In this document: positions 7,513 through 15,762 of the stretch, in pieces
Layout of the letters: every line of letters begins with the position of its first letter
Numbering within the stretch: the stretch's first letter is position 1
Assembly: GCF_000159315.1 (NCBI RefSeq)
Contig: NZ_GG669993.1
Span: 140,242-204,241 of the forward strand
DNA from: Lentilactobacillus hilgardii DSM 20176 = ATCC 8290
GTDB lineage: Bacteria; Bacillota; Bacilli; Lactobacillales; Lactobacillaceae
Direction of reading: 5' to 3'
Length of the DNA: 64,000 nucleotides
Translations under genes and position numbers: made by a program
The notes under the pieces: generated by a model
The model's input: only the letters and a program-made list of their open reading frames with translations
What the model was told of the DNA's origin: nothing
Databases searched by the model: none

Positions 7513-8793
7513 TTGAATATTCAGATTGCACAAGGTGTCGATTTAAAAATAATTCAGACTAGTCAGTTTAAAAATAATACGATCGTATTTAATTTTAGCA
7601 TACCATCCAATTATAAAAATTTTGCTAAATTAGCATTGTTAGCGGATCTTTTAGAAAATGCATCGTTAAAATTTCCCAGTGAGATGCTCGTTTCACGTAA
7701 ATTATCTGAGATGTTTGGCGCTAGTTATGGCGTTACGGTTCTTCGTTATGGAAATCAGCATACGCTAAGAATTAGGTTAACTTTCCCCAATAACCATTAT
7801 TTACCTCACAAGGAGGATTTACTAAATGACGCGATGGCTTTTCTTCGGGAAATGATTGAACGGCCCTTTGCAAAAAACGATCAATTTGACGCCCATTATT
7901 TTAAAATACATCAAACAAATTTAATGAGCTATCTGGACTCGATTTCAGATAACAAGGAATTCTATTCAACTCTTCAACTTCAAAAATTGTATTATGCAAA
8001 TGACCTTAATCAAGGGACCTATTTACTCGGCAATATTGACAGCATTCGAGAGCTTAATGCAAGTGATCTATACAACTTCTATCGGGCGTTTATTCAGCAG
8101 GCTACTGTTACTGTTATTGTGGCCGGGCAGATAGATCAGGCACAGGTGGTCTCTCGATTAAAATCCTTTTCAACATTAAGTGATCGAAATGATTTAGGAC
8201 TTAAGCTGTTTATTGAACCTGAGCTTCCAAAAGTTCCTCGTGAAAAAACGACTGTCTTTCCGGGATCCCAATCCCTGCTCAACATTGGTTATCGCTTGCC
8301 TATCTACTTTGGCGATGATTCATATTTTGCTGCGAACGTATTCAACCAGATCTTTGGAGCGTCAACCAGATCCTTGCTATTTACAAATGTCCGTGAGAAG
8401 GCTAGTTTAGCCTATGATATTCATAGTAGTTATAATTCGTTTTCAGGAATGCTGAGCGTTCAGGCTGGAATTGAATTTAAAAATCTTAGCCAAGTCATTC
8501 AAACAACGGATGAGCAATTGACTGCAACTGCAGATATGGCTTATCCTGAAAGTCTGCTGGTTGGTGTCAAAAAATCAATGATCAATCAACATCGATCTCA
8601 GTCGGATTATTTATCAACTTTGGCTGAGCGACAATATGTGCGTCAAATCTCAGGCGTAGCGTTTGGTGATAGCCAATGGGAACAATTAGTCAATGACGTT
8701 ACAAAGAAGGATGTTGCCGAGGTTGCAAAACGGGTCCAGTATCAGGCACGATATATTCTTCAAAGCCAGGGGGACAATGATGAAAACAATTGA
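7513..8793 (+). CDS. ymfF: M16 family peptidase-like protein YmfF (inactive subunit)
   Basis: A 426-residue member of the insulinase/M16 family. The zinc-binding HXXEH motif expected near the N-terminus is absent; the corresponding region reads LSEMFGASYG. This fits YmfF, the non-catalytic partner usually encoded beside an intact M16 peptidase. The C-terminal M16 domain with the NQIFGAS and NVREKASLAYD segments is well preserved. TTG 7513 is the start, with GGAGG seven bases upstream. The end overlaps ymfH by 14 bases, so the two are translationally coupled. The substrate is not evident from the sequence. Confidence 0.85.
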   Translation: MNIQIAQGVDLKIIQTSQFKNNTIVFNFSIPSNYKNFAKLALLADLLENASLKFPSEMLVSRKLSEMFGASYGVTVLRYGNQHTLRIRLTFPNNHYLPHKEDLLNDAMAFLREMIERPFAKNDQFDAHYFKIHQTNLMSYLDSISDNKEFYSTLQLQKLYYANDLNQGTYLLGNIDSIRELNASDLYNFYRAFIQQATVTVIVAGQIDQAQVVSRLKSFSTLSDRNDLGLKLFIEPELPKVPREKTTVFPGSQSLLNIGYRLPIYFGDDSYFAANVFNQIFGASTRSLLFTNVREKASLAYDIHSSYNSFSGMLSVQAGIEFKNLSQVIQTTDEQLTATADMAYPESLLVGVKKSMINQHRSQSDYLSTLAERQYVRQISGVAFGDSQWEQLVNDVTKKDVAEVAKRVQYQARYILQSQGDNDENN

Positions 8794-10060
8794 TTATGCT
8801 TCGTTTAATGAACAACTTTTTGTTGAAAAACTGGAGAATGGACTAACGGTTTATTTACAACCAAAAAAAGGATTTGAAAAATCAATTGCCATATTGGGTG
8901 TCAATTATGGATCAGTTGATACGGATTTTAGTATTAACGGGACACCGGTCAGTCAACCTGCCGGTATTGCACATTTTATCGAGCACAAAATGTTTGATAA
9001 AAAGGATTATGATGTTTTTGAATTATTCAATAAGACCGGTGCTTCTGCCAACGCTTATACAAGTTTTACGAAGACAAACTATTTGTTCTCAACTACTGAA
9101 GACTTAAGGGATAATTTGCTTATCCTGCTTGATTTTGTTCAAAAGCCATATTTTACGACTGAGAAAATTGAGCGTGAAAAGGGCATTATTGATCAAGAAA
9201 TTAATATGTATTTAAATGATCCTGATAATCGAATCTATTTCCAGACAATTCAAGATCTTTATCCTCAATCACCATTATCCGAAGACATTGCCGGGACAGT
9301 TGATAGCGTTTCTAAAATTACTTTGGCTGATGTCCAAAGGGCATATGAAACGTTTTATCGTCCGGATAATATGTCATTGTTTATCACCGGTAGGGTTAAT
9401 CCTGAAGAGACGCTTTCATGGATCAAAGAGAATCAACGTCAAAAGTCGTGGTCGGTTCCAGCAGTCATTGAGCGGAACCTTGTTTTTCCAACGGTTGCTA
9501 ATGATAAGATAAATAAATATCAAATGGCGATCTCTCGACCCAAAGCGTCCATTGGCATTAGAGGGAATGATTCGGTTCCCCGCGGTCGAGAGGGATTGGC
9601 ATATGAAATTGCCATTTCCCTAGTATTAGATTTATTTTTTAGTGAAACTGCCGAAGATTATACGCAACTGTATCAGGACGGTGTTCTTGACGATTCATTT
9701 TCTTGGGAATTTGAAAATGAGCGTGGCTTTCACTTTGCCATTCTGAATGGTGATACAAATAAACCACAAGATTTTATAGATAAATTGTTAAAAATCATTC
9801 GACAAATCCCAAAGAAATTGTCTGGTATGTCGAGTGAATTTGAACTACAAAAAAAGGAATTGTTGGGAAATTATATTGAAATGATGGATTCAGAAGAGGC
9901 AATCAGTGGGCAATTTGATGGATTTTTAAGTGAACCACTGACAATTTATGATGAGGTTGGTATTTTGGATTCCTTAACGCTGGAACAGACGGTTGCGTTT
10001 GCCGAGCAATATTTTGATTCGGCATCTATTCAATCTGAAATTATTCAAGCAAACGACTAA
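8780..10060 (+). CDS. ymfH: M16 family zinc peptidase YmfH
   Basis: Catalytic partner of the preceding gene. The zinc-binding, catalytic motif HFIEH (HXXEH) is present at about residue 63, followed downstream by a glutamate in EREKGIIDQEI, as in active M16 peptidases. Two adjacent ATG codons occur (8777, 8780); 8780 is better spaced from AGGGGGA (8769-8774). The protein, 426 residues, equals its partner in length, consistent with a two-lobed heterodimer. Position before rodZ and pgsA is the usual one in Firmicutes. Confidence 0.88.
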   Translation: MKTIDYASFNEQLFVEKLENGLTVYLQPKKGFEKSIAILGVNYGSVDTDFSINGTPVSQPAGIAHFIEHKMFDKKDYDVFELFNKTGASANAYTSFTKTNYLFSTTEDLRDNLLILLDFVQKPYFTTEKIEREKGIIDQEINMYLNDPDNRIYFQTIQDLYPQSPLSEDIAGTVDSVSKITLADVQRAYETFYRPDNMSLFITGRVNPEETLSWIKENQRQKSWSVPAVIERNLVFPTVANDKINKYQMAISRPKASIGIRGNDSVPRGREGLAYEIAISLVLDLFFSETAEDYTQLYQDGVLDDSFSWEFENERGFHFAILNGDTNKPQDFIDKLLKIIRQIPKKLSGMSSEFELQKKELLGNYIEMMDSEEAISGQFDGFLSEPLTIYDEVGILDSLTLEQTVAFAEQYFDSASIQSEIIQAND

Positions 10061-10096
10061 CTTATACTTTCTTTAAAATAACTTGGCTGATTCATA

Positions 10097-10105
10097 TGAT
10101 ATACT
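10097..10105 (+). promoter_or_regulatory. Probable extended -10 of rodZ
   Basis: TGA-TATACT is an extended -10 with no convincing -35. It is almost the same arrangement as before mreB. Confidence 0.4.
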
Positions 10106-10144
10106 GAAAACAGATGATCAATTAATTTTAATGGAGAAATGAGA

Positions 10145-11209
10145 ATGAACGACGAAAAAGATAATTTAACGATTGGTAAGAAGTTACATGATGCCCGAGT
10201 TGCAAAGGGCTATACACTAGATGATCTACAAAAAAATACGAAAATTCAGAAACGTTATCTGATTGCGATCGAAGATAATGACTTTGATTCGCTTCCCGGT
10301 GAATTTTATGTCCGTGCATTTGTTAAACAGTATGCGGATTCTGTTGGGTTGAATGGCAATGAACTATTGTCTCAATTTGATACTAAATTACCAGACACAG
10401 AAGATCCGGAATATGTGAACCGAGTTAACAGTGATAATCCCAAAACTCGATCGGCACAACGTCAGGTAGATCAACGGAATGAAAAAATCAGAAGATATAT
10501 TCCGGTGGCTTCAGTGTCAGTGGTGGTTCTGGTAATTTTAATTGCAATTTGGGTCGCTGCTGCTCACAGTACACGAGATACATCTAAAACTCAGATTGAG
10601 ACAAGTAAAGTTTCCGTATCAGGAAACAAGAGCTCAAAAGCCAGTTCTTCCAGTTCAAGTTCAGCAGCAAAAAAGAATACTAAGAAAAAGGCCGCAACAA
10701 AGAAGTTAGTATTCAAAAAGCTGACTGAATCCGGCAGCAACGTTACTTATCAAGTAACCGGGGCTTCAAGTAAACCCAAAATAAAAATTGCGACAACCGG
10801 GTCCGGTAGCGCTTGGACTTCCGTTAGTGCTAATGGGTCAACGCTTTGGCAAGCAGCTCAAGCCGGTGGGAAGTCGCACACTGTTACGTTACCAAGCAGT
10901 GTTTCAACAGCAACCATTAATACTGGTAACGCACCTCAAACTGTTATTTATGTTTCAGGAAAACGGCTTAAGCTTTCCGATCCAAGTGATGGCAGCTCAA
11001 ATCAAGTGCGTGTTGTGACTCTTCAATTTGGAAAATCAGGTTCGACCACCAGTACATCAAGTTCTTCAACAACTGATAGCAGCACAACTGGTACAACCGG
11101 TTCGTCAACTACCGGTTCCACAGAAGGGACATCGTCAACTACAGGAACTAATGGTACGACTGGTAATACAACTACCGGTACAACAACGGGGTCAACTACT
11201 GGCTACTAG
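10145..11209 (+). CDS. rodZ: RodZ-type cytoskeleton/HTH membrane protein with Ser/Thr/Gly-rich tail
   Basis: A 354-residue protein of the RodZ/YmfM family, which couples the MreB cytoskeleton to the membrane. Domains in order are an Xre-like helix-turn-helix (about 8-70), a charged linker, and one transmembrane helix (about 116-139). A serine/lysine-rich extracytoplasmic linker follows, then a beta-rich RodZ C-terminal domain (about 190-300). The last 55 or so residues are a low-complexity Ser/Thr/Gly tail with repeated TTG/STTG units, not typical of YmfM. ATG 10145 is chosen because GGAG (10133-10136) is 8 bases away; ATG 10139 is too close. It precedes pgsA by 24 bases. Confidence 0.85.
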   Translation: MNDEKDNLTIGKKLHDARVAKGYTLDDLQKNTKIQKRYLIAIEDNDFDSLPGEFYVRAFVKQYADSVGLNGNELLSQFDTKLPDTEDPEYVNRVNSDNPKTRSAQRQVDQRNEKIRRYIPVASVSVVVLVILIAIWVAAAHSTRDTSKTQIETSKVSVSGNKSSKASSSSSSSAAKKNTKKKAATKKLVFKKLTESGSNVTYQVTGASSKPKIKIATTGSGSAWTSVSANGSTLWQAAQAGGKSHTVTLPSSVSTATINTGNAPQTVIYVSGKRLKLSDPSDGSSNQVRVVTLQFGKSGSTTSTSSSSTTDSSTTGTTGSSTTGSTEGTSSTTGTNGTTGNTTTGTTTGSTTGY

Positions 11210-11233
11210 TTTTAATCTGTTGGAGGGAATTTG

Positions 11234-11815
11234 ATGAATTTACCTAATAAACTTACGATTTTTCGAATTATTTTAATTCCGTTTTTTATTTTAATATTGG
11301 CTGTTCCAATTCTTTCAGGGAGTACGGTTGTTGCTGGCACGGTTATCAGCTATACACGCTGGTTGGCAGCATTAATTTTTATTGTTGCTTCTGCAACAGA
11401 TTTTCTTGATGGTCAAATAGCTCGAAGACGGCATTTGGTCACTAATTTTGGAAAATTTGCCGATCCGATGGCTGATAAAATGTTAGTGATGACAGCATTT
11501 ATCTTTTTGGTTGAATTGAACGAAGCACCGGCATGGGTTATTACAATAATTGTTTGCCGTGAATTGGCAGTTACGGGACTAAGATTAATCATTGTTGAGA
11601 ATGATGGTAAGGTTGTTGCAGCTGCATGGCCGGGGAAAATTAAAACGACTACTCAAATGCTGGCAATTATTTTTTTGCTGTTGAATAATATTTTCTTTGA
11701 TGCAATTAATTTTCCGTTTGCACAAGTCATGCTGTACATTTGCCTGTTCTTTACAATTTATTCAGGGATTGACTATTTTGTTCAAAATCGGTCGGTGTTT
11801 GCAGATTCATTTTAA
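11234..11815 (+). CDS. pgsA: CDP-diacylglycerol-glycerol-3-phosphate 3-phosphatidyltransferase
   Basis: PgsA makes phosphatidylglycerol phosphate from CDP-diacylglycerol and glycerol-3-phosphate, the committed step to phosphatidylglycerol. The 193-residue membrane protein shows the CDP-alcohol phosphotransferase motif as DFLDGQIARRR followed by GKFADPMADK (D-x2-D-G-x2-A-R-x8-G-x3-D-x3-D). Several hydrophobic segments are evident. ATG 11234 has GGAGGG (11222-11227) six bases upstream; a TTG at 11231 is less well spaced. A terminator follows. Confidence 0.95.
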   Translation: MNLPNKLTIFRIILIPFFILILAVPILSGSTVVAGTVISYTRWLAALIFIVASATDFLDGQIARRRHLVTNFGKFADPMADKMLVMTAFIFLVELNEAPAWVITIIVCRELAVTGLRLIIVENDGKVVAAAWPGKIKTTTQMLAIIFLLLNNIFFDAINFPFAQVMLYICLFFTIYSGIDYFVQNRSVFADSF

Positions 11816-11830
11816 AAATGTCAAAATAAA

Positions 11831-11872
11831 GGGGTTGGGACAAAAAGCTTATTTTTGCCCAACCTCTCTTTT
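11831..11872 (+). terminator. Terminator after pgsA (GGTTGGGACAAAA type)
   Basis: GGTTGGG and CAAAAA pair with TTTTTG and CCCAACC (one bulged A), followed by a T-rich stretch. The sequence resembles other terminators in this window. The following 190 bases up to cinA hold no gene, only AT-rich sequence and possible promoter elements (TATAAT at 12043-12048 without a well-spaced -35). Confidence 0.85.
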
Positions 11873-12069
11873 ACGATGGTTTTAACTTTGACTTAAAATC
11901 TGTATTAGTTGGTCGTCCATGATTATTTAATTAAATTAACCAATTACTCACACTAAATCGACCAAATAACCTGACTTAGTCGTCATTACTCTTTTTGTAC
12001 TAATAATCAATAATGTTGAAATAAGATCATTTGTTTTTCGTATATAATTATTGAAAGGGGTAGGTAAAA

Positions 12070-12546
12070 TTGTCACTTGAACAAAAACTGGTTGAGCAAT
12101 TATTGAAGAAGCATATTACAATTACTGCTGCAGAAAGTCTAACTGCTGGGCTGTTTCAGAGCACATTGGGGAATGTTTCCGGTGTTTCAAAGGTTTTTGA
12201 AGGGGGATTTGTCACGTATTCTGATAAAGTTAAGGAACAGTTGCTACATGTTCCTCACGATGTTATTGCTGAAAACAGTGTTGTTAGTGAACCAACGGCT
12301 ATCTGGATGGCAGATCAAGCAAGACGAATCATGGATAAAGACTTAGCGGTTTCCTTCACGGGGGTTGCCGGTCCAGATGCCTTGGAAGGCAATCCTGTCG
12401 GAACGGTTTGGATCGGAATTGCTTTTGGGGCACAAATTAGTTATGCTAAAAAATTCCAGTTTGAAGGATTACGTAATCAAATTCGTGAAGCTGCCGTTGA
12501 GGCTGGATTAAAAATGGCATTATCCGCTATTACGAGTGACAAATAA
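12070..12546 (+). CDS. CinA C-terminal domain protein (nicotinamide-nucleotide amidase, PncC-like)
   Basis: A 158-residue stand-alone amidase domain that in other bacteria hydrolyses nicotinamide mononucleotide to nicotinate mononucleotide. Family signatures are TAAESLTAG near the N-terminus, the GGFVTYSDKVK segment, and VAGPD with NPVGTVWIG. Most Firmicutes carry a roughly 410-residue CinA with an additional N-terminal COG1058 domain at this locus; that domain is missing here, and the upstream 190 bases show no remnant. TTG 12070 follows GAAAGGGG. The gene lies before recA, the normal cinA position. The competence link of the name is historical and cannot be assumed. Confidence 0.85.
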   Translation: MSLEQKLVEQLLKKHITITAAESLTAGLFQSTLGNVSGVSKVFEGGFVTYSDKVKEQLLHVPHDVIAENSVVSEPTAIWMADQARRIMDKDLAVSFTGVAGPDALEGNPVGTVWIGIAFGAQISYAKKFQFEGLRNQIREAAVEAGLKMALSAITSDK

Positions 12547-12549
12547 GTT

Positions 12550-12563
12550 AGAACTTTTGTTCG
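12550..12563 (+). promoter_or_regulatory. LexA box upstream of recA (strong)
   Basis: AGAAC-TTTT-GTTCG matches 9 of the 10 defined positions of the Firmicute LexA operator CGAACNNNNGTTCG. It lies 8 bases upstream of the recA -35 and directly after the cinA stop. Confidence 0.8.
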
Positions 12564-12571
12564 CTTTTTTG

Positions 12572-12600
12572 TTGCTTTTTCGACCAAATGTTTGTATAGT
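12572..12600 (+). promoter_or_regulatory. recA promoter
   Basis: TTGCTT (12572-12577) and TATAGT (12595-12600) are spaced by 17 bases. The spacer contains the second LexA-like box, so bound LexA would block RNA polymerase. Confidence 0.75.
12581..12594 (+). promoter_or_regulatory. Second, weaker LexA-like box within the recA promoter
   Basis: CGACC-AAAT-GTTTG matches 8 of the 10 defined positions of CGAACNNNNGTTCG and fills the spacer between -35 and -10 of recA. Confidence 0.55.
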
Positions 12601-12642
12601 AAGTGAGTAATCTTTTCAATTTAGAAAAGTGGGAGGAATTTC

Positions 12643-13785
12643 ATGGCTGACCAAAGAAAAGTTGCCTTGGATAAGGCGCTAAAAAGTATTGAAAAAGAAT
12701 TCGGTAAGGGTTCAATTATGCGTATGGGTGATAAGGCCGATACACAAATTTCAACAATTCCAACTGGTTCCCTGGCTTTGGATGAAGCACTTGGGGTTGG
12801 TGGCTATCCGCGTGGCCGAATCGTTGAGGTTTACGGCCCGGAAAGTTCGGGTAAAACAACCGTTGCTTTACACGCGGTTGCGGAAGTTCAAAAGCGTGGT
12901 GGAACGGCCGCTTATATTGATGCCGAAAATGCACTTGATCCAGTTTATGCAACTCATCTTGGTGTTAATATTGATGATCTGTTATTATCACAACCGGATA
13001 CTGGCGAACAGGGTCTCCAAATTACCGATACCTTGGTCACCAGTGGTGCAATTGATATTGTTGTAATTGATTCAGTTGCTGCGTTGGTTCCACGTGCGGA
13101 AATCGAAGGTGAAATGGGCGATACCCACGTTGGCCTTCAAGCTCGTTTGATGTCCCAAGCGTTAAGAAAATTGTCGGGTACGATTAGTAAAACAAAGACA
13201 ATCGCAATTTTTATTAATCAGATTCGTGAAAAAGTCGGTGTCATGTTTGGAAATCCCGAAACAACACCTGGCGGTCGTGCGCTAAAATTTTACGCGACAA
13301 TTAGGCTCGAAATTCGACGAGCTGAACAAATTAAAAATGGCACTAATATTATTGGTAATCGTGTTCGGATTAAAGTTGTCAAGAACAAGGTTGCACCGCC
13401 ATTTAAACGTGCAGAAGTCGATATCATGTATGGTAAAGGTATTTCCCAGTCCGGTGAGTTGGTTGATATGGCTGTTGATAAAGATATTATTGATAAGTCC
13501 GGCTCTTGGTATTCATATGGTGAGGAACGAATTGGCCAGGGGCGTGAAAATGCTAAGGGCTATTTGGAAGAACACCAAGATATGTACAAAGAGGTCGAGA
13601 GAAAAGTCCGTGATGCTTATGGCATACCAGACGATGCGGATACTGGCAACTCGACTAAAGATAGTTCAAATGATGATAAGGGTACAAATAAAAAAACAAG
13701 CGACAAAAAGACTGAAAAACCTGTCAAAACTGCCGATTCCAACTCAAAATCAGTCGATAATATTGATTTAAATATTGGAAAATAA
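12643..13785 (+). CDS. recA: Recombinase RecA
   Basis: RecA forms nucleoprotein filaments on single-stranded DNA, drives strand exchange and stimulates LexA self-cleavage. The 380-residue protein has Walker A GPESSGKT (65-72), the [11 protein letters not shown] Walker B region, the L2 loop region and the FINQIREK segment. The last 50 or so residues form a low-complexity acidic/lysine tail, longer than in many RecA proteins but common in lactobacilli. ATG 12643 has GGGAGG upstream. Two LexA-type boxes in and before the promoter indicate SOS control; lexA itself is at 59.3-60.0 kb. Confidence 0.98.
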   Translation: MADQRKVALDKALKSIEKEFGKGSIMRMGDKADTQISTIPTGSLALDEALGVGGYPRGRIVEVYGPESSGKTTVALHAVAEVQKRGGTAAYIDAENALDPVYATHLGVNIDDLLLSQPDTGEQGLQITDTLVTSGAIDIVVIDSVAALVPRAEIEGEMGDTHVGLQARLMSQALRKLSGTISKTKTIAIFINQIREKVGVMFGNPETTPGGRALKFYATIRLEIRRAEQIKNGTNIIGNRVRIKVVKNKVAPPFKRAEVDIMYGKGISQSGELVDMAVDKDIIDKSGSWYSYGEERIGQGRENAKGYLEEHQDMYKEVERKVRDAYGIPDDADTGNSTKDSSNDDKGTNKKTSDKKTEKPVKTADSNSKSVDNIDLNIGK

Positions 13786-13803
13786 AATTATAAACAATTT
13801 TTT

Positions 13804-13853
13804 GAAGATTGGATTCCTTCCCTGCAAGAGAAGCGTACCCAATCTTCTTTTTT
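13804..13853 (+). terminator. Terminator after recA
   Basis: GAAGATTGG (13804-13812) pairs with CCAATCTTC (13839-13847), followed by TTTTTT. Confidence 0.88.
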
Positions 13854-13973
13854 CTTAAACCGTTGGTAATACAGGCATTATTACGACTCATGTATTTGAT
13901 TTAACCGCTTTGGTTATTCTAATTAATCGGTTAATAATTTGTTGTATATAGCAATCAATTATTAGCCTGCAAT

Positions 13974-14040
13974 AAGATGATTGACACTGCCCTCAACAAA
14001 CATTAAAATTAAGGTTGTGTCAATAATCAAATAACATCTT
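13974..14040. repeat. Interrupted inverted repeat upstream of rny
   Basis: AAGATGATTGACAC (13974-13987) has its complement split as GTGTCAAT (14017-14024) and CATCTT (14035-14040). An inner CAAC/GTTG pair (13993-13996 with 14014-14017) adds to the symmetry. The right arm overlaps the probable -35 and touches the -10 of rny. The remainder of the 305-base gap between recA and rny holds the recA terminator and otherwise featureless AT-rich sequence. Confidence 0.5.
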
Positions 14041-14045
14041 ATAAT
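14017..14045 (+). promoter_or_regulatory. Probable rny promoter
   Basis: GTGTCA (14017-14022) and consensus TATAAT (14040-14045) are 17 bases apart. It is embedded in the inverted repeat described at 13974-14040. Confidence 0.55.
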
Positions 14046-14090
14046 TGGTTTAGAAAAAAATCATTTTTATGATGATTTGGAGGTGAAGCC

Positions 14091-15674
14091 ATGAGTATGG
14101 CTGGAATAATCCTCGCAATCATCGCTATTATTGTTGTTGGTTTTGTTGGTATTCTAAGTTTTCTAATCGGGAAGTCTGCACAGAAAAAGATCCAAAAAGC
14201 AAAGCTGGAGGATGCAAAGGGCTCTGTTAAATCAATTTTGGCTGATGCAAATAAGCAAGCTGAAACTGTTATTAAGGAAGCTACTTTGTCTGCTCAGGAA
14301 AAGAATCACCGCTACCGTTCAAAGATCGAAAAAGAATTAAAGCAACGGCGTGCGGAAATTCAAAAGCAAGAGGATCGGCTGCTGCAACGAGAGGAAGCTC
14401 TTGATCGAAAGGATAGCACTTTCGAGCGACGCGAAAATAGTCTAAATCGCAAAGAGCAGAAGATTAACCATGAACAACAGAATTTAGTTACACAACAAGA
14501 AAAAGCAAACTCACTTATTGAAGCACGTCAGACAGAAGTTGAACGGGTTGCGGGGCTTACTCAAGATGAGGCTCGCAATGTCATCTTAAAGGAAACCAGT
14601 GATCAATTGGCTGAAGAAAAAGCCAGAATGGTCAAGGAGAGTTATTATCAAGCTCAATCGGAAGCTGATAAAAACGCAAAGGACTTAATTGTTGAAGCAA
14701 TTCAGCAAAGTTCTGCTGATGTCGTTTCTGAAACGACAGTTTCGGTCGTCAGTCTTCCAAACGAAGACATGAAAGGTCGAATTATCGGACGGGAAGGTCG
14801 AAATATCCGCACATTTGAGACGCTTACAGGAATTGATCTAATCATTGATGATACACCTGAAGCTGTTGTATTAAGCGGTTTCGATCCGATTCGTCGCGAA
14901 GTCGCCAAGATGACGCTTGAAAAATTAATCAAGGATGGCCGAATTCATCCAGCTCGCATTGAAGAGATGGTTGATAAGAGTCGAAAGGAACTTGATGAAC
15001 GTATTCACGAAATCGGCGAAGAAACGCTTTTTGATCTGGGCATTCATTCAATGAGTCCCGAAATGATTAAAATGGTCGGCAGAATGAACTTTAAGATCTA
15101 TCAAGGTCAGAACCTACTGGCCCATTCAACAGAAGTTGCAAAGCTTTCTGGGGCGTTTGCTTCAGAATTAGGTGAGGATGTTACTTTAGCTAAACGCGCA
15201 GGATTATTACACGATATCGGAAAGGCTGTTAATAATGGTGTTGTTCAAGGCTCGCACGTTCAAGTGGGCGTTGACCTCGCTAAAAAGTATCATGAAAGTC
15301 CAGTTGTAATTGACACAATTCAAGGTTATGAAGATGAGCATCAGCCGAAATACATTATTTCGGAATTGGTAGCAGTTGCTGAAAAAATTGCGATTTCTCG
15401 TCCTGGTGCACATAGCGAATCACTTGAGAGCTTTGTTCACCGTTTGGATAGTCTTGAAAAAATTACGGACGGCTTTGACGATGTACAAAAGAGTTACGCA
15501 ATTCAAGCAGGAAGAGAAATCCGTGTCATTGCCAAACCCGACAATATCACTGACACGCAGGCGATAGTGCTTGCTAGAAGGATTAAACAAAAGATTGAAA
15601 CTGAGATGAAATACCCTGGTCACATTAAAGTGACAGTTATCAGAGAAATTCGTTCAGTCGAATATGCAAAGTAA
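14091..15674 (+). CDS. rny: Ribonuclease Y
   Basis: RNase Y is a membrane-anchored endoribonuclease that starts mRNA decay in Firmicutes. The 527-residue product has an N-terminal transmembrane helix (about 5-27), a long charged coiled coil (about 30-200), and a KH domain around the GRIIGREGRNIRTFE segment (about 225-240). An HD domain with the metal motif HDIGKAVN near residue 375 follows. ATG 14091 follows GGAGGTGA. It lies between recA and ymdB, the usual order. Length and all domains are intact. Confidence 0.96.
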   Translation: MSMAGIILAIIAIIVVGFVGILSFLIGKSAQKKIQKAKLEDAKGSVKSILADANKQAETVIKEATLSAQEKNHRYRSKIEKELKQRRAEIQKQEDRLLQREEALDRKDSTFERRENSLNRKEQKINHEQQNLVTQQEKANSLIEARQTEVERVAGLTQDEARNVILKETSDQLAEEKARMVKESYYQAQSEADKNAKDLIVEAIQQSSADVVSETTVSVVSLPNEDMKGRIIGREGRNIRTFETLTGIDLIIDDTPEAVVLSGFDPIRREVAKMTLEKLIKDGRIHPARIEEMVDKSRKELDERIHEIGEETLFDLGIHSMSPEMIKMVGRMNFKIYQGQNLLAHSTEVAKLSGAFASELGEDVTLAKRAGLLHDIGKAVNNGVVQGSHVQVGVDLAKKYHESPVVIDTIQGYEDEHQPKYIISELVAVAEKIAISRPGAHSESLESFVHRLDSLEKITDGFDDVQKSYAIQAGREIRVIAKPDNITDTQAIVLARRIKQKIETEMKYPGHIKVTVIREIRSVEYAK

Positions 15675-15703
15675 AAGATCAGGCTATCTGGTCTTTTTTC
15701 TTT
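15675..15703 (+). terminator. Terminator after rny
   Basis: AAGATCAG (15675-15682) pairs with CTGGTCTT (15688-15695, one G-U) over a 5-base loop, followed by a T run. Confidence 0.75.
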
Positions 15704-15762
15704 TATAATAGATAATGTTAGAATTGTTTAAATACAAATATTAGAAAGTGTAGGATGATCTA

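Noticed and set aside
7513-8793. Loss of the zinc motif in ymfF as a sign of decay
   Set aside because: The paired arrangement of an HXXEH-lacking YmfF and an intact YmfH is normal for this family.
12003-12060. A promoter for the cinA-like gene with TTGAAA at 12016 and TATAAT at 12043
   Set aside because: The spacer would be 21 bases, too long for a standard promoter; mentioned only in passing.
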